From: Chaetorhynchus papuensis
Lineage: Eukaryota > Chordata > Aves > Passeriformes > Rhipiduridae
Direction of reading: 5' to 3'
Assembly: GCA_013396525.1 (NCBI GenBank)
Contig: VWYX01000859.1
Span: forward strand, 248,001 to 312,000
DNA: 64,000 bases
Numbering within the stretch: position 1 is the first letter of the stretch; each line of letters opens with the position of its first letter. The translations under genes and the position numbers were made by a program. The notes under the pieces were generated by a model. That model was not told the origin of the DNA. It did not search any database and saw only the letters and a list, made by a program, of their open reading frames with translations. Positions 44,401 to 58,000 of the stretch are shown one piece after another.

Positions 44401-46860
44401 CAAACAGGCTCTTGCACAGAAGCAAGGAGTAATCTTGAGAGTGTAAGTAAACGAATGGCCTTGTGGCTGTGTGTAAAACTTCCACTACCAAAATACCTTT
44501 TGCTGGATGTAAAGAAATAAGACTTTTTGGATGCTAGTTTCTATATATTCAAGCCAAAATAACTTGAGATTGGATTTGGTGTGTCTATTGGAAAGAGGCA
44601 AGCTGGTCCTTGTAAGATGAGAAGGCCTCTGTGATGATGTTTTGCTGAAGGTGAATTTCTCTGGCTGTGATTGCCAGATGAGTGTACAATTATTCTGTTA
44701 GGTAAGTCAGCAAACTTAGTGTTTAATTTTCCTTCTGTTACTGCATTCACTTTGTACCCGAGGTAATTCAGAGCTTGTTAGTTGTTTGTAAAATTTGAAA
44801 ATGGGAAGGAATTTGTTTGCCTCTTGACATAGAAGCTGGTATCTAGGGATTTTAGTTACTTTCCTTCAAAGTGTTGGAGACTGGCCACAGCTAAAGCTGG
44901 GAGGTGATGGCCTGGCTAATAGCATTAAGCCCCCCTGCCCGCCCTGCTTTCAGATATGCAGGGTTAAGCCATTCACCAGACTTAAATTCAGAAAGGAATT
45001 TACCCCAGGGTAGCCTGGGACCCTGGTGAGTGGTTTTGTCCTTGCCTGTCCTTTTGGCTTGTTTCCACAGGGGGCCTTCAGTATAATGACTCCGCCGTTG
45101 TAAAAGGCCCAGGCAGTGACTTGATCGCTTCTGCTTCCTTTTTTGTAGTGTGGGCTCCCTTATCACAAGCCTTAAGTTTGCAGCTGCGCTAGGAATGCTC
45201 TTGTGTAGGGTACCTCTTAAAGACCCTTTCAGACTAAATAGATAGTATGTGTTTATATGCTTTGATCTGCCTAGGTTCTTAAACAAACAGGGAAAATTCA
45301 TGGATGAGAGTTGAGTCTTAGAACTGCCCCTCTCCTCTGCTGTCATGTAGATTAGCTATGCGAGAGCTAACGTGTAGATTTGTGCTACAGCTGTCTTTCT
45401 CTCGCAGATGCTTGAAGGCACCAGTTCTTACTGCACAAAATTGCATCATAAAAGTGTTCTCCTTCCTTCACCAGACTGACTTCTCGCTCAAAGGAAGCCA
45501 TCCTTTACTGTACAATCTTAGTGCCAGGGATCAGTGAAGTTACCATATTTGCATTTCAAGTCATTCTGCTTTAGTTATGAGGGTATTCAATGAATTATTT
45601 CATTATGTTGCAGTGCTCAGCAGTATGGATCTGCGGCTTGATTCCTGAAAGCAATCAGTATGTCAGGAAAAAAACAACATAGCAGTAACCAAGACTGAAG
45701 GATGTGTAGGGGTTAGTAGTCTCTGTTGATCTGTTTGATTCCCTCTTAGCTGAACAGGGTAAGTTGTCTCAAGGATGCCTGCTGTAGCAACTTGGAGCCT
45801 AACTTCTCCTGGTTTGGGGAAGAAGGCAAATGAAGAGAAGCAACTAAGGGAAAATGGGCTTAGGAAAGCTCTGACTTTGACTAGAGGTGGGGTTATTGCA
45901 AAATACTACTACCACAGCCTCCCAGGAGTTAGACATTGGCTGAAAACACACTGCCTGCTTCTGAGCGGGATGTGAAACCAAAGGTGTGCCCTTGTGAATA
46001 TCCCAGGGACTTGGCTAGCCTAACCCCTGAGCACAGAAAGGGTATAGAGGCCTGAATGATTGCTACTGTTGTAAAACTTGAAACGGAGTTTTAAAGATTC
46101 TGCAGTGTAGTGTAAACAGTGTGCTGTTAGAGTATGTGAGAGACTTGTGGGGGCCCACTTGCACACTGAACTGATTGTAGAATCTTTAACATAATGGGTC
46201 TCTCTTTTGGTTCCTAGCCTGAGACCCTAGGGAAAGCTGCTACTTCTGTGCTGTGGAGGGTCCACATGAGTTCATGCCTCCAAATGGTGTGAGGTCCGGG
46301 CTAAACAAAAGAGCATAGTGTAGGCCTTGAGCTGGAAGCAGGAGCAATTCAATCCTGTGCAGAAATCTGGATTTAAAGCCAAATGGTAGTAGGAACTATT
46401 GGGCACCAAGACTGTTTGTTGGGTTTTTCTTAATCTTGAAGTGAATAACTAACTGCAAGATTTATTTTGGTATCTGTAGCATTTCAAATAGTCATTGCTA
46501 GAAATTATTTTTATTAATAAACTTGATAAATACTGTAAATGCCTTGCTCTGTCTTAAGTCATCCAGTCTCACAGCTGGAGGCTTGGTATGCAGTATTTCC
46601 ATGATGATACTGTTTGCTGTCAACTCGCCAGTGTACTAACAGAAGAAATACTTCTGTGAAAGCCATTGCTTTTATGGGGAAACTCAAGACGAAAGGTACA
46701 TCCTGTAATCAATGCAAGCATGGAGTTAGTCCATGAGCTCAATTACAGGTAGCATTTGGGATTTTCATAATCACAAATGAAGAATTTTTTTCTCTAAGGT
46801 CCAAAAGATTTTTTTTTCAAAAGATGCTATTTTCAAACATACAGGTCAGGAAAGTCCTGG
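41481..46860. other. Intergenic region between NBEAL1 promoter and gamma-crystallin fossil
   Basis: GC content is higher than in the NBEAL1 introns but no exon, RNA gene or known repeat is recognisable. A minus-strand open frame of 151 codons (44891-45346) is the longest here; it is basic and low in hydrophobics and resembles no family I know. AATAAA-like signals near 46515 suggest at most a non-coding transcript or an old retroelement. Confidence 0.6.
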
Positions 46861-47126
46861 TTACAAAATATCCCCTGTTGTTGGAAGGATCCAACTTTGG
46901 CACTTGTGGCATCCCATTTGGTTAATCACCTGTACTTGCCAGACCTCAGGAGGTACTGCTGTCCTTGGAAGTGTGGCTGTTCATATAAAACATGGCTTCC
47001 TTCAAGTATGTTACAAGACTGGATGTCCATGCAGTGAAAGCCCTCTTGGAGAGATGGGCAGTTATCCATGAACTTCAGCATCCTGCTTCTGAAGTCATTC
47101 CTCAGACTGCTGTAGCTGCTGTGCTT
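46861..47126 (-). pseudogene. Gamma-crystallin fossil exon 3 (C-terminal domain)
   Basis: The acceptor TACTCCCAG ends at 47127. The frame reads RNDFRSRMLKFMDNCPSLQE, then DIQSCNILEGSHVLYEQPHF and GQQYLLRSGKYR before a TGA where intact proteins have Arg, followed by a remnant (WDATSAKVGS) of the last motif. The first Greek-key signature (YE..DFRG) has lost its Tyr and Gly. Similarity to gamma-crystallin is unmistakable. Confidence 0.9.
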
Positions 47127-48859
47127 CTGGGAGTACAAAGGCAAACCCAAACATGGATAAACAAGATATCAAGTGGCAGTTCTAGGTGACTACAGCTTGC
47201 TAGACGCTAGCAACGTGACAGTGAATAGCCACTAGTATGTGCAGAAAGGTCAGTTTAGCAGGAATAAATTCAACTGGGTCTTAATTTATAGCAGCAGTGC
47301 TGTGAGTCCTTTCTGCTCCAAAGAGAGCAGAACTGCACTTGCTAGGGAAACTAGCAACTCTGCATGCAGGTAAAAAAAAATAAACTCAATGATATACCTG
47401 GATTGCTACAGCAGTCATATGTCCTCAGTCTTCTCAGATGTTGATGTCATAACTGGATTTTTCTTGCACAGCCTTTAGTAGGCAGGTGGGTTTTTTTTTC
47501 TTTTCATTTACTAAGATGATAAACTGTTTCGATACTGTCTCTGACTCTTGTATCTAGCACAGCAAAGATTTGAAAAAATAGATAGAAGGTGAGCAAAGAT
47601 AGAAAAATACTTGCTGGTTTGCATCAATGTGCAATACAGTTTTTGCAGGTGCTCGAGTCCAGTTGTATAGACACAAGAGTATTGCTGCTATTGTGCAATG
47701 TCCAATAGGTTAGTTTAAAAAAAACCCCACCAATCCACAACAAACCACAACCAAACCCAACAACACTTTAGTATCCTTCTTAATTTTAGGTTGTTTTTTT
47801 TTTCTACCCCTATACTAATTCTCTGGTTTTTTGCTTCTCATTGGTGTCCCAAGTCAACTTCCTTTCAGTCCATCTTGTTCCCAGCTTCCTTACCTGTGAC
47901 TTCTTTCCCTCTACCACTTGTAAGGACACAAGAGTGCACTAGTTTTTAGCACCTGGACCCAGAATTTGTCTTAGCTAAGTGAAGCCCAGAATTGTGTATC
48001 AGTGGAAAAAATAGCTGCATTATCCCATGCAGATGGAATGTATCTGGAAAGTTGTGTGTACGTAGCTTCTACTGGTCAGGGAAACTGTGAATTGTGCATA
48101 AAGCTTACAGCATGCATGAACTAATTTTTTAATGAATATTGGAGGGACGTATTCCAGCACTGATGCTATTCCTGGGCCAATTTTCAACTCCTTAATCTTA
48201 TGTGTGAGTATTGAGATATTTCACATCTTGGCAACCTCTCCCCTCTGAGTAAAACCCTTCCAGGGAATGAGTCTAGAAAGAAAAAACACAGATCTATTCT
48301 GGCCTGAAGTACTCAGAAAAAAACCTGTCATGAAGCAAATATGCCTTAATGTTTGGCTCAAACACATGGTGGTGTCTCTACAATGGGATGTGTCAGGTTG
48401 CCTCTGCAGTAGTGTAGTCATCAGCTTTAAGCCTGTCATGATGTAAGAGCATTGACTAGAGCATGGGAGATGTGGTTTGGTTTTCAGATCTGTACTAAAC
48501 ATCCTTGTGATGTTTAGTGCAGTGTGTATAGCCTGAGTAGTTTTAGAAGACTGGTGAAGTGCTTTTACATACATAAAATAATAGACATGTTTTTAAAATA
48601 AAAATTTATACCATTAACTCCTCCCCTCCCACACCTGAGTACTAATCAACCATTTATTTTTGTGAGAATCCAAACTGACTTACCTACCTCTTTGAGAGAC
48701 CAAACCTCATTAGATGAACTTGGTGAGTAGTAAAACTACTCCTCTGCTATGCAGAGGTCCCTGGAGAAGTTTCTAAGGCCAGAGCTGTCAAAATGGGATG
48801 TGGTGCTCTGATTCTAATGGAAGCAGGAACATACATGGAGACAATAAGGAAAACTTAAC
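47127..48859 (-). other. Former intron of the gamma-crystallin pseudogene
   Basis: Non-coding sequence between the two crystallin domain exons. It includes a short CA/AC-rich run near 47720-47765 and nothing else recognisable. Confidence 0.7.
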
Positions 48860-49075
48860 TGCTGTGATGAAACAAGACCTAGTGGAGTCATTGAAGCCCA
48901 CCTGGTACTGGCAGTCAGGAGAGACTCCCGCTTCAGGAAGTATTGATGGCCTGTGTAGTTGGGACATTCATGGATCATCCAGCAGCTGGCTTCCACCTTG
49001 TCAGCGGTGGAGGTGGGCATGCAGGTCTGATGGGTCTGTGGTGGGGTCACAAGAGCAGCCCTCAAAGAAATACAT
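48860..49075 (-). pseudogene. Gamma-crystallin fossil exon 2 (N-terminal domain)
   Basis: An intact-looking acceptor (TTTACTTTGCAG) precedes the exon at 49076. Recognisable pieces are SDLHAHLHR, then after a small deletion KVEASCWMIHECPNYTGHQY and FLKR, then after a second frame shift VGFNDSTRSC. These follow the gamma-crystallin order of two Greek-key motifs. The exon is about 216 bases, some 27 short of the usual 243. The donor region (GCAGTTAAG) is degraded. Confidence 0.88.
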
Positions 49076-52000
49076 CTGCAAAGTAAACAAAAGTAGTCCC
49101 AATCAGACTGGAAAGTATTTGAAAGCTGTCTTGGTTTTGCCTGGGTTGTACAAAGCAATCCAAAGACTGCAAGGGTCCATAGGGACACTTCTACTGAGCC
49201 CTAAGACTAGCAAAGCCCTCATATCCATTTTCTATAGGATGTGCAGACCATTACTGCTGTCTTCCTTTCTCTAGTACTAGAGAACGGAGGAGGACGTCCC
49301 TTTGGGACTCTGGAAGTGGGAAGCAACTTTTATCATTATTTCATGCTAAAAGTATCCTGTTAGCAGCCTTTTAACAAGTTTTTGGAAACATTTGGAGAAA
49401 TTGAAAAGCCCATTTGCTCTTTGATAGCTCTGTGGATGACTTCTGTTTACCACACATTCATTCAACTTTGTGCCCACCTCCTGCACCCAGTCCTGGGTTC
49501 CTAGAAATCTTCTGTAATGTAGAACAGAGACAAAGAAAGGAATAATCCCCCTACATCTAAATTGTGCTGGAGCTTTCACATCTCTTAATGATAATAGAAC
49601 AAAACAAGACTTTTCTATCCAACCCAAGTTAGCCCACTGAGCACTTTAGGTCTGCTGGGCTGCTGTATCTTAGCAGTAAAATCCAGTCAGAAATACTTAA
49701 ATTCAGTGGTATTGTTTGGTGATATTTCTTACATTTGTTTGAAATAGGTTATTTCAACCTTATGTTCCTGACATCTTAAAAGTCTAAGATGATATAAACT
49801 TAAGGTCTCTTTCAGCAGTTGAAAAACCAGACAGAAAACACATCCAAAATATTTTTTATGTGTAACTTTTTTAAATTATTTCAAGTACGCTCTAGGCTTT
49901 CTTTAGTAAATTTATCAGAGAGATAATAAAACAACCACTTGAGGCTTCCTCTCTGCTAATTTGTTGGTAGGTCAATTAAGGATGTTTATAAATGTACTTG
50001 CCTACAAGAAGCTATACCTATGTTAGGCTGTTTGCTCCATTCACTCAGCTGTTCTTATCTTTGCTATTTTTGCTAGGGTGTAACTGTGACACCTTTTCTC
50101 TCCTGCTTGCCTTCCTTTTCTCTCCTTCCATACCCGCCTTTGAACTAACCTTCACAAAATTCATTCATGTGCAGTGCATTGTCATGTTTCCTGCTCATAC
50201 TGCATGAAGGAATTTTGGGTCTTTTTGTCTTACTGGCTTCCGGTTCAACCAAAATGCTACTTGTTTTGGGCTTTCTTGCATATGTCTTTCACTGTGAGTT
50301 TTGTATGGTGATTTCATGAAAGTGCAAAACTTCAGGGACAAATATTTACCTATCCTGTTTTTACACATCTCTAGTTGTGCTTCTAATGGGTGCTGTAAAT
50401 GGTATCACTATTGTCAGCCTCTCTCTTGGAGGTGCTTCCTCAGCCAGGAAATTGTATCCTTTAACACTGAAAACAGACTGAGGGAAGAGTGTGATTTGAG
50501 TCTTGTTTCTGAACACCTGTATGCTTTGTCTGTATCAAAAATAACTTCTTCCTGATGATTAATGCTAAGCAAATTGAATTCACTTACATGAAGAACTCCT
50601 ATGTGCAGGCCTGTGCTTGCATTTCTCAAAGATCTTTGTCAGGCTCAGAACTCTTACACTTTTTTTTTGTTCTGTCTGTGATCATGCTTGCCATGGGGAG
50701 CACGTTAGTCTTTTGGATCCCACATGGTCCTTCACAGATTAATATTTTGGGCACTGGACTTGGTAACGAAGTTTGGAACTTGAGAGACCTTGGACTTGAA
50801 TAGGGCAGGTGTATGTAAAGTCCTTACTGTAACAAAAGTATCATGGGTCAGATGGGCCATCTGTCAAGCAACTTCCATGAGTAGGCACTGAGGGAAGGAT
50901 AGATATGAAGCAAATAGATATAATATTCCATTCAAACTTCAGGACCTCAAGCTTTTTTAGCTCAAGAGGTTTTCTGAGCAGGAGGTTTCTTCTCTCTTTA
51001 TAAAAACTTTCAGTGGATTTGTCTTCCAAGTACTCATCCAACTTCTCCTTGGATCCTGTTCCTAGGACCCTATGCCACAGATGAACACAGCACTGCAGGA
51101 AGGGCTGTGGGTTGATCTGAAACTCTGGAGCCAGAATATCTTGTTAGACAAATGGTGTCCATGGTCTGAGGAGTGTGGTTATTTCCATCTGTTGCAGCTG
51201 CCCTCATCCAGTACGGTTATGACAGCTGCTTTTACATGGAGATTGACTGCTTTTGCACCTCAGAAAAATTCGAGCATAGGAGTAATCTGAAAATAGCAGT
51301 GTTTTTGTAGAGAAATATAGCCTGAGTGCCAGCAGCCTGAGTGCCTGCTACCAACCATAAAGCAAGCTGCAGGAGACTAGAAGGCTTGTTGGTGAAAACT
51401 TGGATGCTCTGTGAATTTCCAATGTCCCTCTACTTCAGCAGCATTTCTTAATGTCTGCTTGAGATTCTCTGAACAATTGCAAACAAAAGCAAGTGCAGCC
51501 TCTCAGTGGTTCTTAAAAACCAGGAAATGCCACCATCCCTGTCTCAGGTGGAAAACTTTGGAGAAGTTTAGCTACCCCCTAAGCTCTAGGATACAACAGA
51601 ATCTAGAATCCAGACACCCTACCTATCACCCTGATCTCTGAATGGTTATTTCTGTTCATTCTTGCCTTTTACCAGAGGAATGCCAGCATATGATCTACAC
51701 ATCACTACAGAGCCAAGGTTCTCAATTGCACAAATTGAACCAGGTACTTTGTTGCAGTAAATGGGCATATGTTAATTGCTGTCTGGGGAAGTGGTCTGTT
51801 CTTTCTTTATTTATTCCTTCTGAAGACAAATGAAATATTTTGATTTCCTGTTCTAAGCAGACAAGCAGATACTGTACCTGAATTGCTGTGGTATTTTGCA
51901 AATCTGGGTTAGCTAAGCACGCACATATTCCTTACACTGTGCAGTTCCCATAAATGCACAATATTAGGTGTTTGTGAACAAGAGGAAACATGCTTTTTCA

Positions 52001-55000
52001 CACCTCTGCCCTGAGAGCCAAGTTGTTCATGCTCCATTTCTCTCTGGCTGAAGCATGGTGTTCTTATGTACACCAAACATTTGCAGTAGCTGAACAGCCT
52101 GCTTCATGCAGTAAAGGACAGTCAGGAGGGCAGAGATAGTGTGCCATGTATAAAAGAGAGGACAAGAAGGGCAAAGAATAGTTCTATTTTCCTCCACGGT
52201 TTTGTCAGGGAAAGGCTGGTGAGGATCACTAAGAGGCTGTTATTGAGGGGTCATGTGAGTGTGAAATAATGGCTAAATGAAGTCTTGGACATTAGCAAGG
52301 AGAGATGTGAGTTTTAAGCAGTCCACCTCACTGCTGTAAAAGTTTCTTGGTTTCATTCAAGGACTCCATTATCAGAATGTTAACTAGGCAAAACAAAATC
52401 AAAGCCTACCATTTCAAGCCAAGATGAAGTGATTTAAAATTAAATATATACTTGATAAGGTTGCAGAGTGTCCTAGTAGTTCTGTGCTCTCTGTACTGCT
52501 TTCTCTTTCCAAAAGTCTCCAGAACTTTGCTGAAAAACAGTAGTATCCCTGGTAAGTATAGAGCTGGAATCTGTTCCTAGATTGAAAACTTGTAAAAGTA
52601 GAGAACTTAGATGAAAAAATCAGACCTTTCCCTTCACTTACCAGGGTATGGTTAGTGTACACCTACCAGCAATATGCAGTTGGACCTTTAACACTTACTT
52701 ATCATGTTCAAACTTAACTTATCATGAACCACTGGCTAATTGTGAATATATTTTAAAACTATTCCTCCTCTCCCCTGAAAATGTGAAAGAAATCAGATTT
52801 CCCTCAGGACTGCACAACTTTAATTTGTGTAATACTGAAGAAAGATTCGTTTCAACCAGGATTTTGGAATGCATTCAGTGTTTATTTTGTATGAGAGCAG
52901 TAATTCAGTGTGAGTCAGCCACCCTCTGCAAAGAGCCAATTTTTGGCATTTACTACACCACAGTCAAGAATTCTACTCTATTCCCTAGGTTTCAATAAAT
53001 ACTGTCTGCCCTGAACTTAGGCATTTCATACAAGATCCAAGAGCCACCTAAGGCATTGAGGGAGCAGATCTCAGGGAGATGGACATAGCCTGGGACAAAT
53101 ATCATTAAGACCCAACATTTGACCTTGGGGCTTTTCTTTTTTATAGAGCTGAATACTGGGGGAAACAGAATTCTGCAGTAGCAAATAGCAAAAATAGAAA
53201 AGACAGAAGTTTAACTGATTCTGATGTTACTAAACAAGACAGACATACAGGCAAAAGAGCATTGCCAGCTTCTATGTGTATTTCTGAGATATTCTGGAAA
53301 TGGGATTGCAAAAAGATTCACTCTTTTGAAACTAATAGAAAAGGTTTAATTCTTATCCAAAGGGAAGAGCTCAGGTGTGCCAACAAATGGGTATGATCAC
53401 ATATGTGATAGCAAGTGAATGGAAGATGCTTTATGATTTGAAGAAATGGGATTTATAAGCGCTCTGTATTAAGACAATAGGAGCAAATGTATTCATGTGA
53501 TTTGGGGATGATGTGGCACTTATTCATGTCCAGGCCTGAATAATATGGCCTTTTCAGAATTATGCTACTAAAAGACATTTACCATGTTATTCCATATGCT
53601 CCCATTATACACTGGTGTGCAGGCAATTGCCAGGTGGGAAACTGCTGAGCTTTCTGAGTGTGGGGATGTGAAGTGTTCCTGCTGCTTTGGCTTATACTGT
53701 AAAGTATATCTGAATAACAAGAGAAGTACCTTGGCAAATATTAATCCTTTGCCTGATTTTGACCAACACAGCTTTTATGCTAGGAAAACTGTACCCATTG
53801 CAAATCTGATTTAACATGTTCAAGTATCATTGTATCATAACACAGTATGGTCATAAGCAAGTTGCATACATCAGCCCACAGCAGATGTTTATATCAGCTA
53901 GCCCTGCCAGCCCTTCCCTGGGTGATGTAAAGATATTCTTCACCTAGGAACAGTCAGTCACTCCACTTTCTTTTAGTATCTTCAAGTTAGGAAAAGGCCC
54001 TGGAAATAGCTTTGATATTAAACAGATTATTTCCTTAATTTTCAATGAAAATTTGCATCGCCTTACTGAACTTTGCCTGTCTCTCAAGTTGCTTGGAGAG
54101 ACTGTGTAACTATATTCTTAAAGGATAAACTATACCCACTGTCTTAAACTATGACGTGCTGCTAAGCAGAACTCACTTGTAGTATTACATGGCAAGACCT
54201 GATGGAATTGCAGAGACTGAACCAGTTCTGGAAGTCAGGATCATTCTTCCTTTTTAAAAGGTAATGATGTTCTGAGTAACTGGGCTCTCATAAATAATCT
54301 AGCAAACTTTTTTTGCCTTAAAGGAGTTGCATTGTTTCACAGAGGGCTGCAGGTCAAGGTGGTCACTACTACATTCACAGCAGTGGCCCAGAAGCTCTTG
54401 TCTTCATAAAAAAAAAATGATCTGCTAAATAAACACTTGCAAAGAGTCATAATGTCAGAGCGGGGAGCTGGCATAGTGGGGTTTCCACTTCTCTTTCCCA
54501 CTTTTGAAAATTTGCTGAGATGAAAGGTGTGAGCAGACATTGTGTTTGCTTTTATATACCATAGTCCGAATGGCCCATCTGCAAAAACTAACACAAAAGA
54601 GACCATTCTAAGCTGTGGGGATTTATCATGTTTGTCTTTATTGTAGTTATGATGTTAATTGCATTTACCATGGAGGACTCATTTTTTCTGTGTTTTGTGC
54701 TGCATTTGCTGATGCTGTGTGCAAGTTGAGTTATTGTGTAACTGTGGGGTAGAATACACTTAGAGCCACTGTTAACTGTTTCGCGCGGTCCATCTGAGCC
54801 AATGTGAGATAGGTACAAGGACGTATATGAGTATATAAGAATGGTTCTTTACAGAACCTCCTTTGCCCGAAAGCTCTCAAACTCAGCAGACCTGAGCAGC
54901 TTCTGGTGTAGGTCTGCTCCTCTCCTTCCCCACCCTGTGTTGACTACCTCTTGCCCAAGTTTGTCCTATGGCAAAATTTCCTTTTGTAACAGCAGATGAA

Positions 55001-58000
55001 CTTTGCTTCAATTTCAATACTTTGTCACACGCTTTATCCTGGAGACAGGAAAGTCTCCATCTCACGTGGTGTTGTTAGCCTTTGCCTCCTAATCCTTTCT
55101 ATTGTGTACAGTTTTTAACAGAGATGTGTGAGGAGGAAGTAGTGATTAAAAGTGTCAGTCTGTTCCTGGTGTGTGATTAGTTGCTGCATCCCGAAGACTA
55201 TAAAGATTGAAATCAAGTGGTTCTTACTACATATTTATCAGTGTATCTGAATTACTGACTAACATTGTAAATCAGTTTGGGTCACTTGGTTCAGTTTTTT
55301 CCCTTTGAAAGTCTGTTTTAAAAATTGAAAGGGAGCAAATGGCATTAAACTCAAGTTGCTGTCTATCTGGAACCCAGGATTGTTGTGTAATGCTAAAGCA
55401 GAGTGCTTTAACACTAAAGCACAGAGAGTAGGCTAGAGAAAACTATTCCTCCATTTTGGAAGTTTTCCTCTGTTTTTTTCCTGTTTGGTGCAGGGGTGTA
55501 ACAAACCTTGACTTTCTCTGTTCTGATTACTGTTTTCTTGCACCTAAATCTTAGACTTTTAAAAGCTGCTTCATGGAATATGCAAAGCTGGTTATAAAAA
55601 TGACTTATATCACCAGTAGGTGAGGCTTCAGATCAAAACAAACTACTGCACTCCAAAACTACATTTTTAATCTTATGTATTTGGGAGAACTCATTCAAGC
55701 ACGTGAAGACCTTGTCAACATGATCCATTAGTAACTCGGCACACATATGAACACCTTCGTACATCTAATTTACTTAAAAGAGCTCTATTTTCAACTACAT
55801 AGTCTCCACCTTCGGTGGAACAAAGGAGTGTTTGTGGCTGTAAGCAGGGAGGGCAGGGCAGAGTTTGGGAGACTTAGTGGAGCACAGCTTTGCTTACAAG
55901 GTTTCAGGCCAAAGAAAAGGGCTTTCAGTGCTGGTGCAAGAAAGGAGAGACAAGATTGTCTTCTGGGGAAATGGATGGGGGGAATATGAAACCTCCACCT
56001 TCACAGCCTTCCATCACAAACCACTTCACTGATGTTGTTTTTAATTGTATCCATATTAAATGACAGGCGCCAATGTGCACTCACCATTTCCAAACAGGTT
56101 AGATACCCTTCTGTCCTCGTTAGTATATTCAGCCCTTTTCTCCCAGACTGTGTTACCTCAGACCACCCACCTTCATCCTGTTGGATTTCCTTGTCATGAT
56201 GTTTGCTTGCCTGTTGTATTTGACTTGATGTATTGCTGCTGTTACTGTAAGTACACTGCTCAGGGCTTGATATTTGTCTGCTGGCAAGTCCCCATGAAAG
56301 GCCATGAAGGCTAGCCCTGGATGCCTTTGGCAACCACACCACACACTTGCTTCACTTAAATGGATGATGTGTTAGCACTGGCAGTGGAAATACCTGTGTG
56401 GAAGTACCTGGCAGATTACCTCCATAACAGCCTGTCTGGGCTAGTTTCTGTTTTGAGGACCTCTGAGCGCTCTTTCAACCATGACTGCCCTTGTGAAGCC
56501 AGCGCCTTTAACAGTGTTTTAGAGAGATGGAGAAAAACTGATTTTCTCATGGCTTTGGTAATTGCTGTTGCTGCCAGCTGCCTCTCAAAGATATGTAGTC
56601 CTGTGGACTTACATTATTTTCCAACCTGACAAAATTGATGCTTTTCAGAACAGATTGGTTATATTTTTGTCCAACAGATAAACCAATCTGTGGGAGAAAA
56701 GATATTTTGCCATTCCATGATGGATGCTAGATGTTTCCACATGACATTTGGCTAGGAGAAAGCTCTTTACCATAATGAGTGAGAATTCTCAGGACTAGTT
56801 AGAGAATCAGTAGTGGCATGTCTTAAGTCAATAGTACTATAGCAGAAATTAGGGGAAATTTGTGCTTGCTTGCATGGGCAGTGCTCTAGTAACTATGGCT
56901 GTGGTGTAAAGACTGACTCCCAAACTTGTGTAGAGCAATCTAAGGAGTTAGAATCCAGCAGACAGTATGTCTGTGCCTCAGCTGCTGTGTTGTCCAGTCA
57001 AGAGTGTCAGCTGAAACCATCTGATTTCAGTGTCATAAACTGGGCTATGAATTGCAACAGCAAGCTGCCACCATGAATTCTACTGCTGGACTGACCCTCT
57101 GGGGTACAATTTTCCTCTTAAATTACCAAAGGAGAAGTGGATAAAGCCCTGTTCAATTCCCCATTTGCCCTTTTACCATGATGTCAGGTACTTAGGAAGA
57201 ACAGAGCCAGAATGGCCTCGTACCTTCCCACTATGGGTAGTACTGCAGTGCAATGGTAGGCACCAAATGTACGCATATGGTGCACATATGATCAGAAGTC
57301 TCTTCTGGGTCCTGTAGAACAAATTCATGACTCTGCATCACATCTGAGCTCTGAACTCTGTCCATTGCTTTCTGCATAACTGAAGAAAGAGTTTGAAGTT
57401 GTTAACTAATTGATCTGGTCACTGAAAGACCTTTTTTTTTCATTCGAGAGACAATAAAACTCAGGAAAGGAGTAATTTCCAGTCAAGGTAGCAGAAGGCT
57501 GTGATTCACCAATCCTGTGGTGCACGCACAAGCACCTTTCAGGTCTCTAATTCTGGCTGTCTGAACACGTGAGCAGCAAACCATCTGATCTGCTGGGCTT
57601 GATTTTTGTGTGCAGACAATAAGATGCCAGCCAGCCAACAGGGGAGGGAGTAGCAAATGGGCAGGTACTTGCACTCTGAGAATAAAACACTGGGTTTAAG
57701 CTTATTAGCATAATAAGTAAGTAATAATATAGTAAGTATAACATACTATAGTAAGATTTCTGTTGCTTACTCCTCTTAACTCCACCAGTCTTATCTATAA
57801 AACCACAAAGTATTAGCCAAAGGAAAGTGAAGACCATGGCAGTACTTTAACAGCAAAGACAGCACTGGAATAACGAGGCTAATCACCTATTTGTTAGTCT
57901 TACTGTTTATTTTATTACAGGTCAGTGAACAAAAAACAGTCATGAGATGTTAATCTCTCTAGCTGTTTAATCTTAACCACCCCCTCACCATTGTTCTCTC

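Larger units (their letters stand above)
46861..49075 (-). pseudogene. Gamma-crystallin pseudogene (CRYGA-F type)
   Basis: Two degraded exons in the right order and orientation encode the N- and C-terminal domains of a gamma-crystallin, separated by an intron of about 1.7 kb, as in intact CRYG genes. Gamma-crystallins are two-domain Greek-key structural proteins of lens fibre cells. The N-terminal exon has deletions, a stop at 49003-49001 and a later frame shift; the C-terminal exon has a stop at 46928-46926. The usual tiny first exon (ATG plus two codons) was not found. The position next to C2orf80, same strand, matches the mammalian CRYGA-F cluster, so this is more likely a relic of that cluster than of CRYGS or CRYGN, which sit elsewhere. 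The intron shows it is not a processed copy. Confidence 0.9.

Noticed and set aside
48798..49274. Plus-strand open frame of 158 codons
   Set aside because: It is antisense to the gamma-crystallin fossil exon; the recognisable protein is on the minus strand.
50841..51130. Possible protein-coding or CR1 segment (minus-strand frame with DEYLEDKSTESFYKERR)
   Set aside because: The wording of the DNA suggests an ancient repeat, but no diagnostic CR1 end or other family signature is present, so I did not call it.
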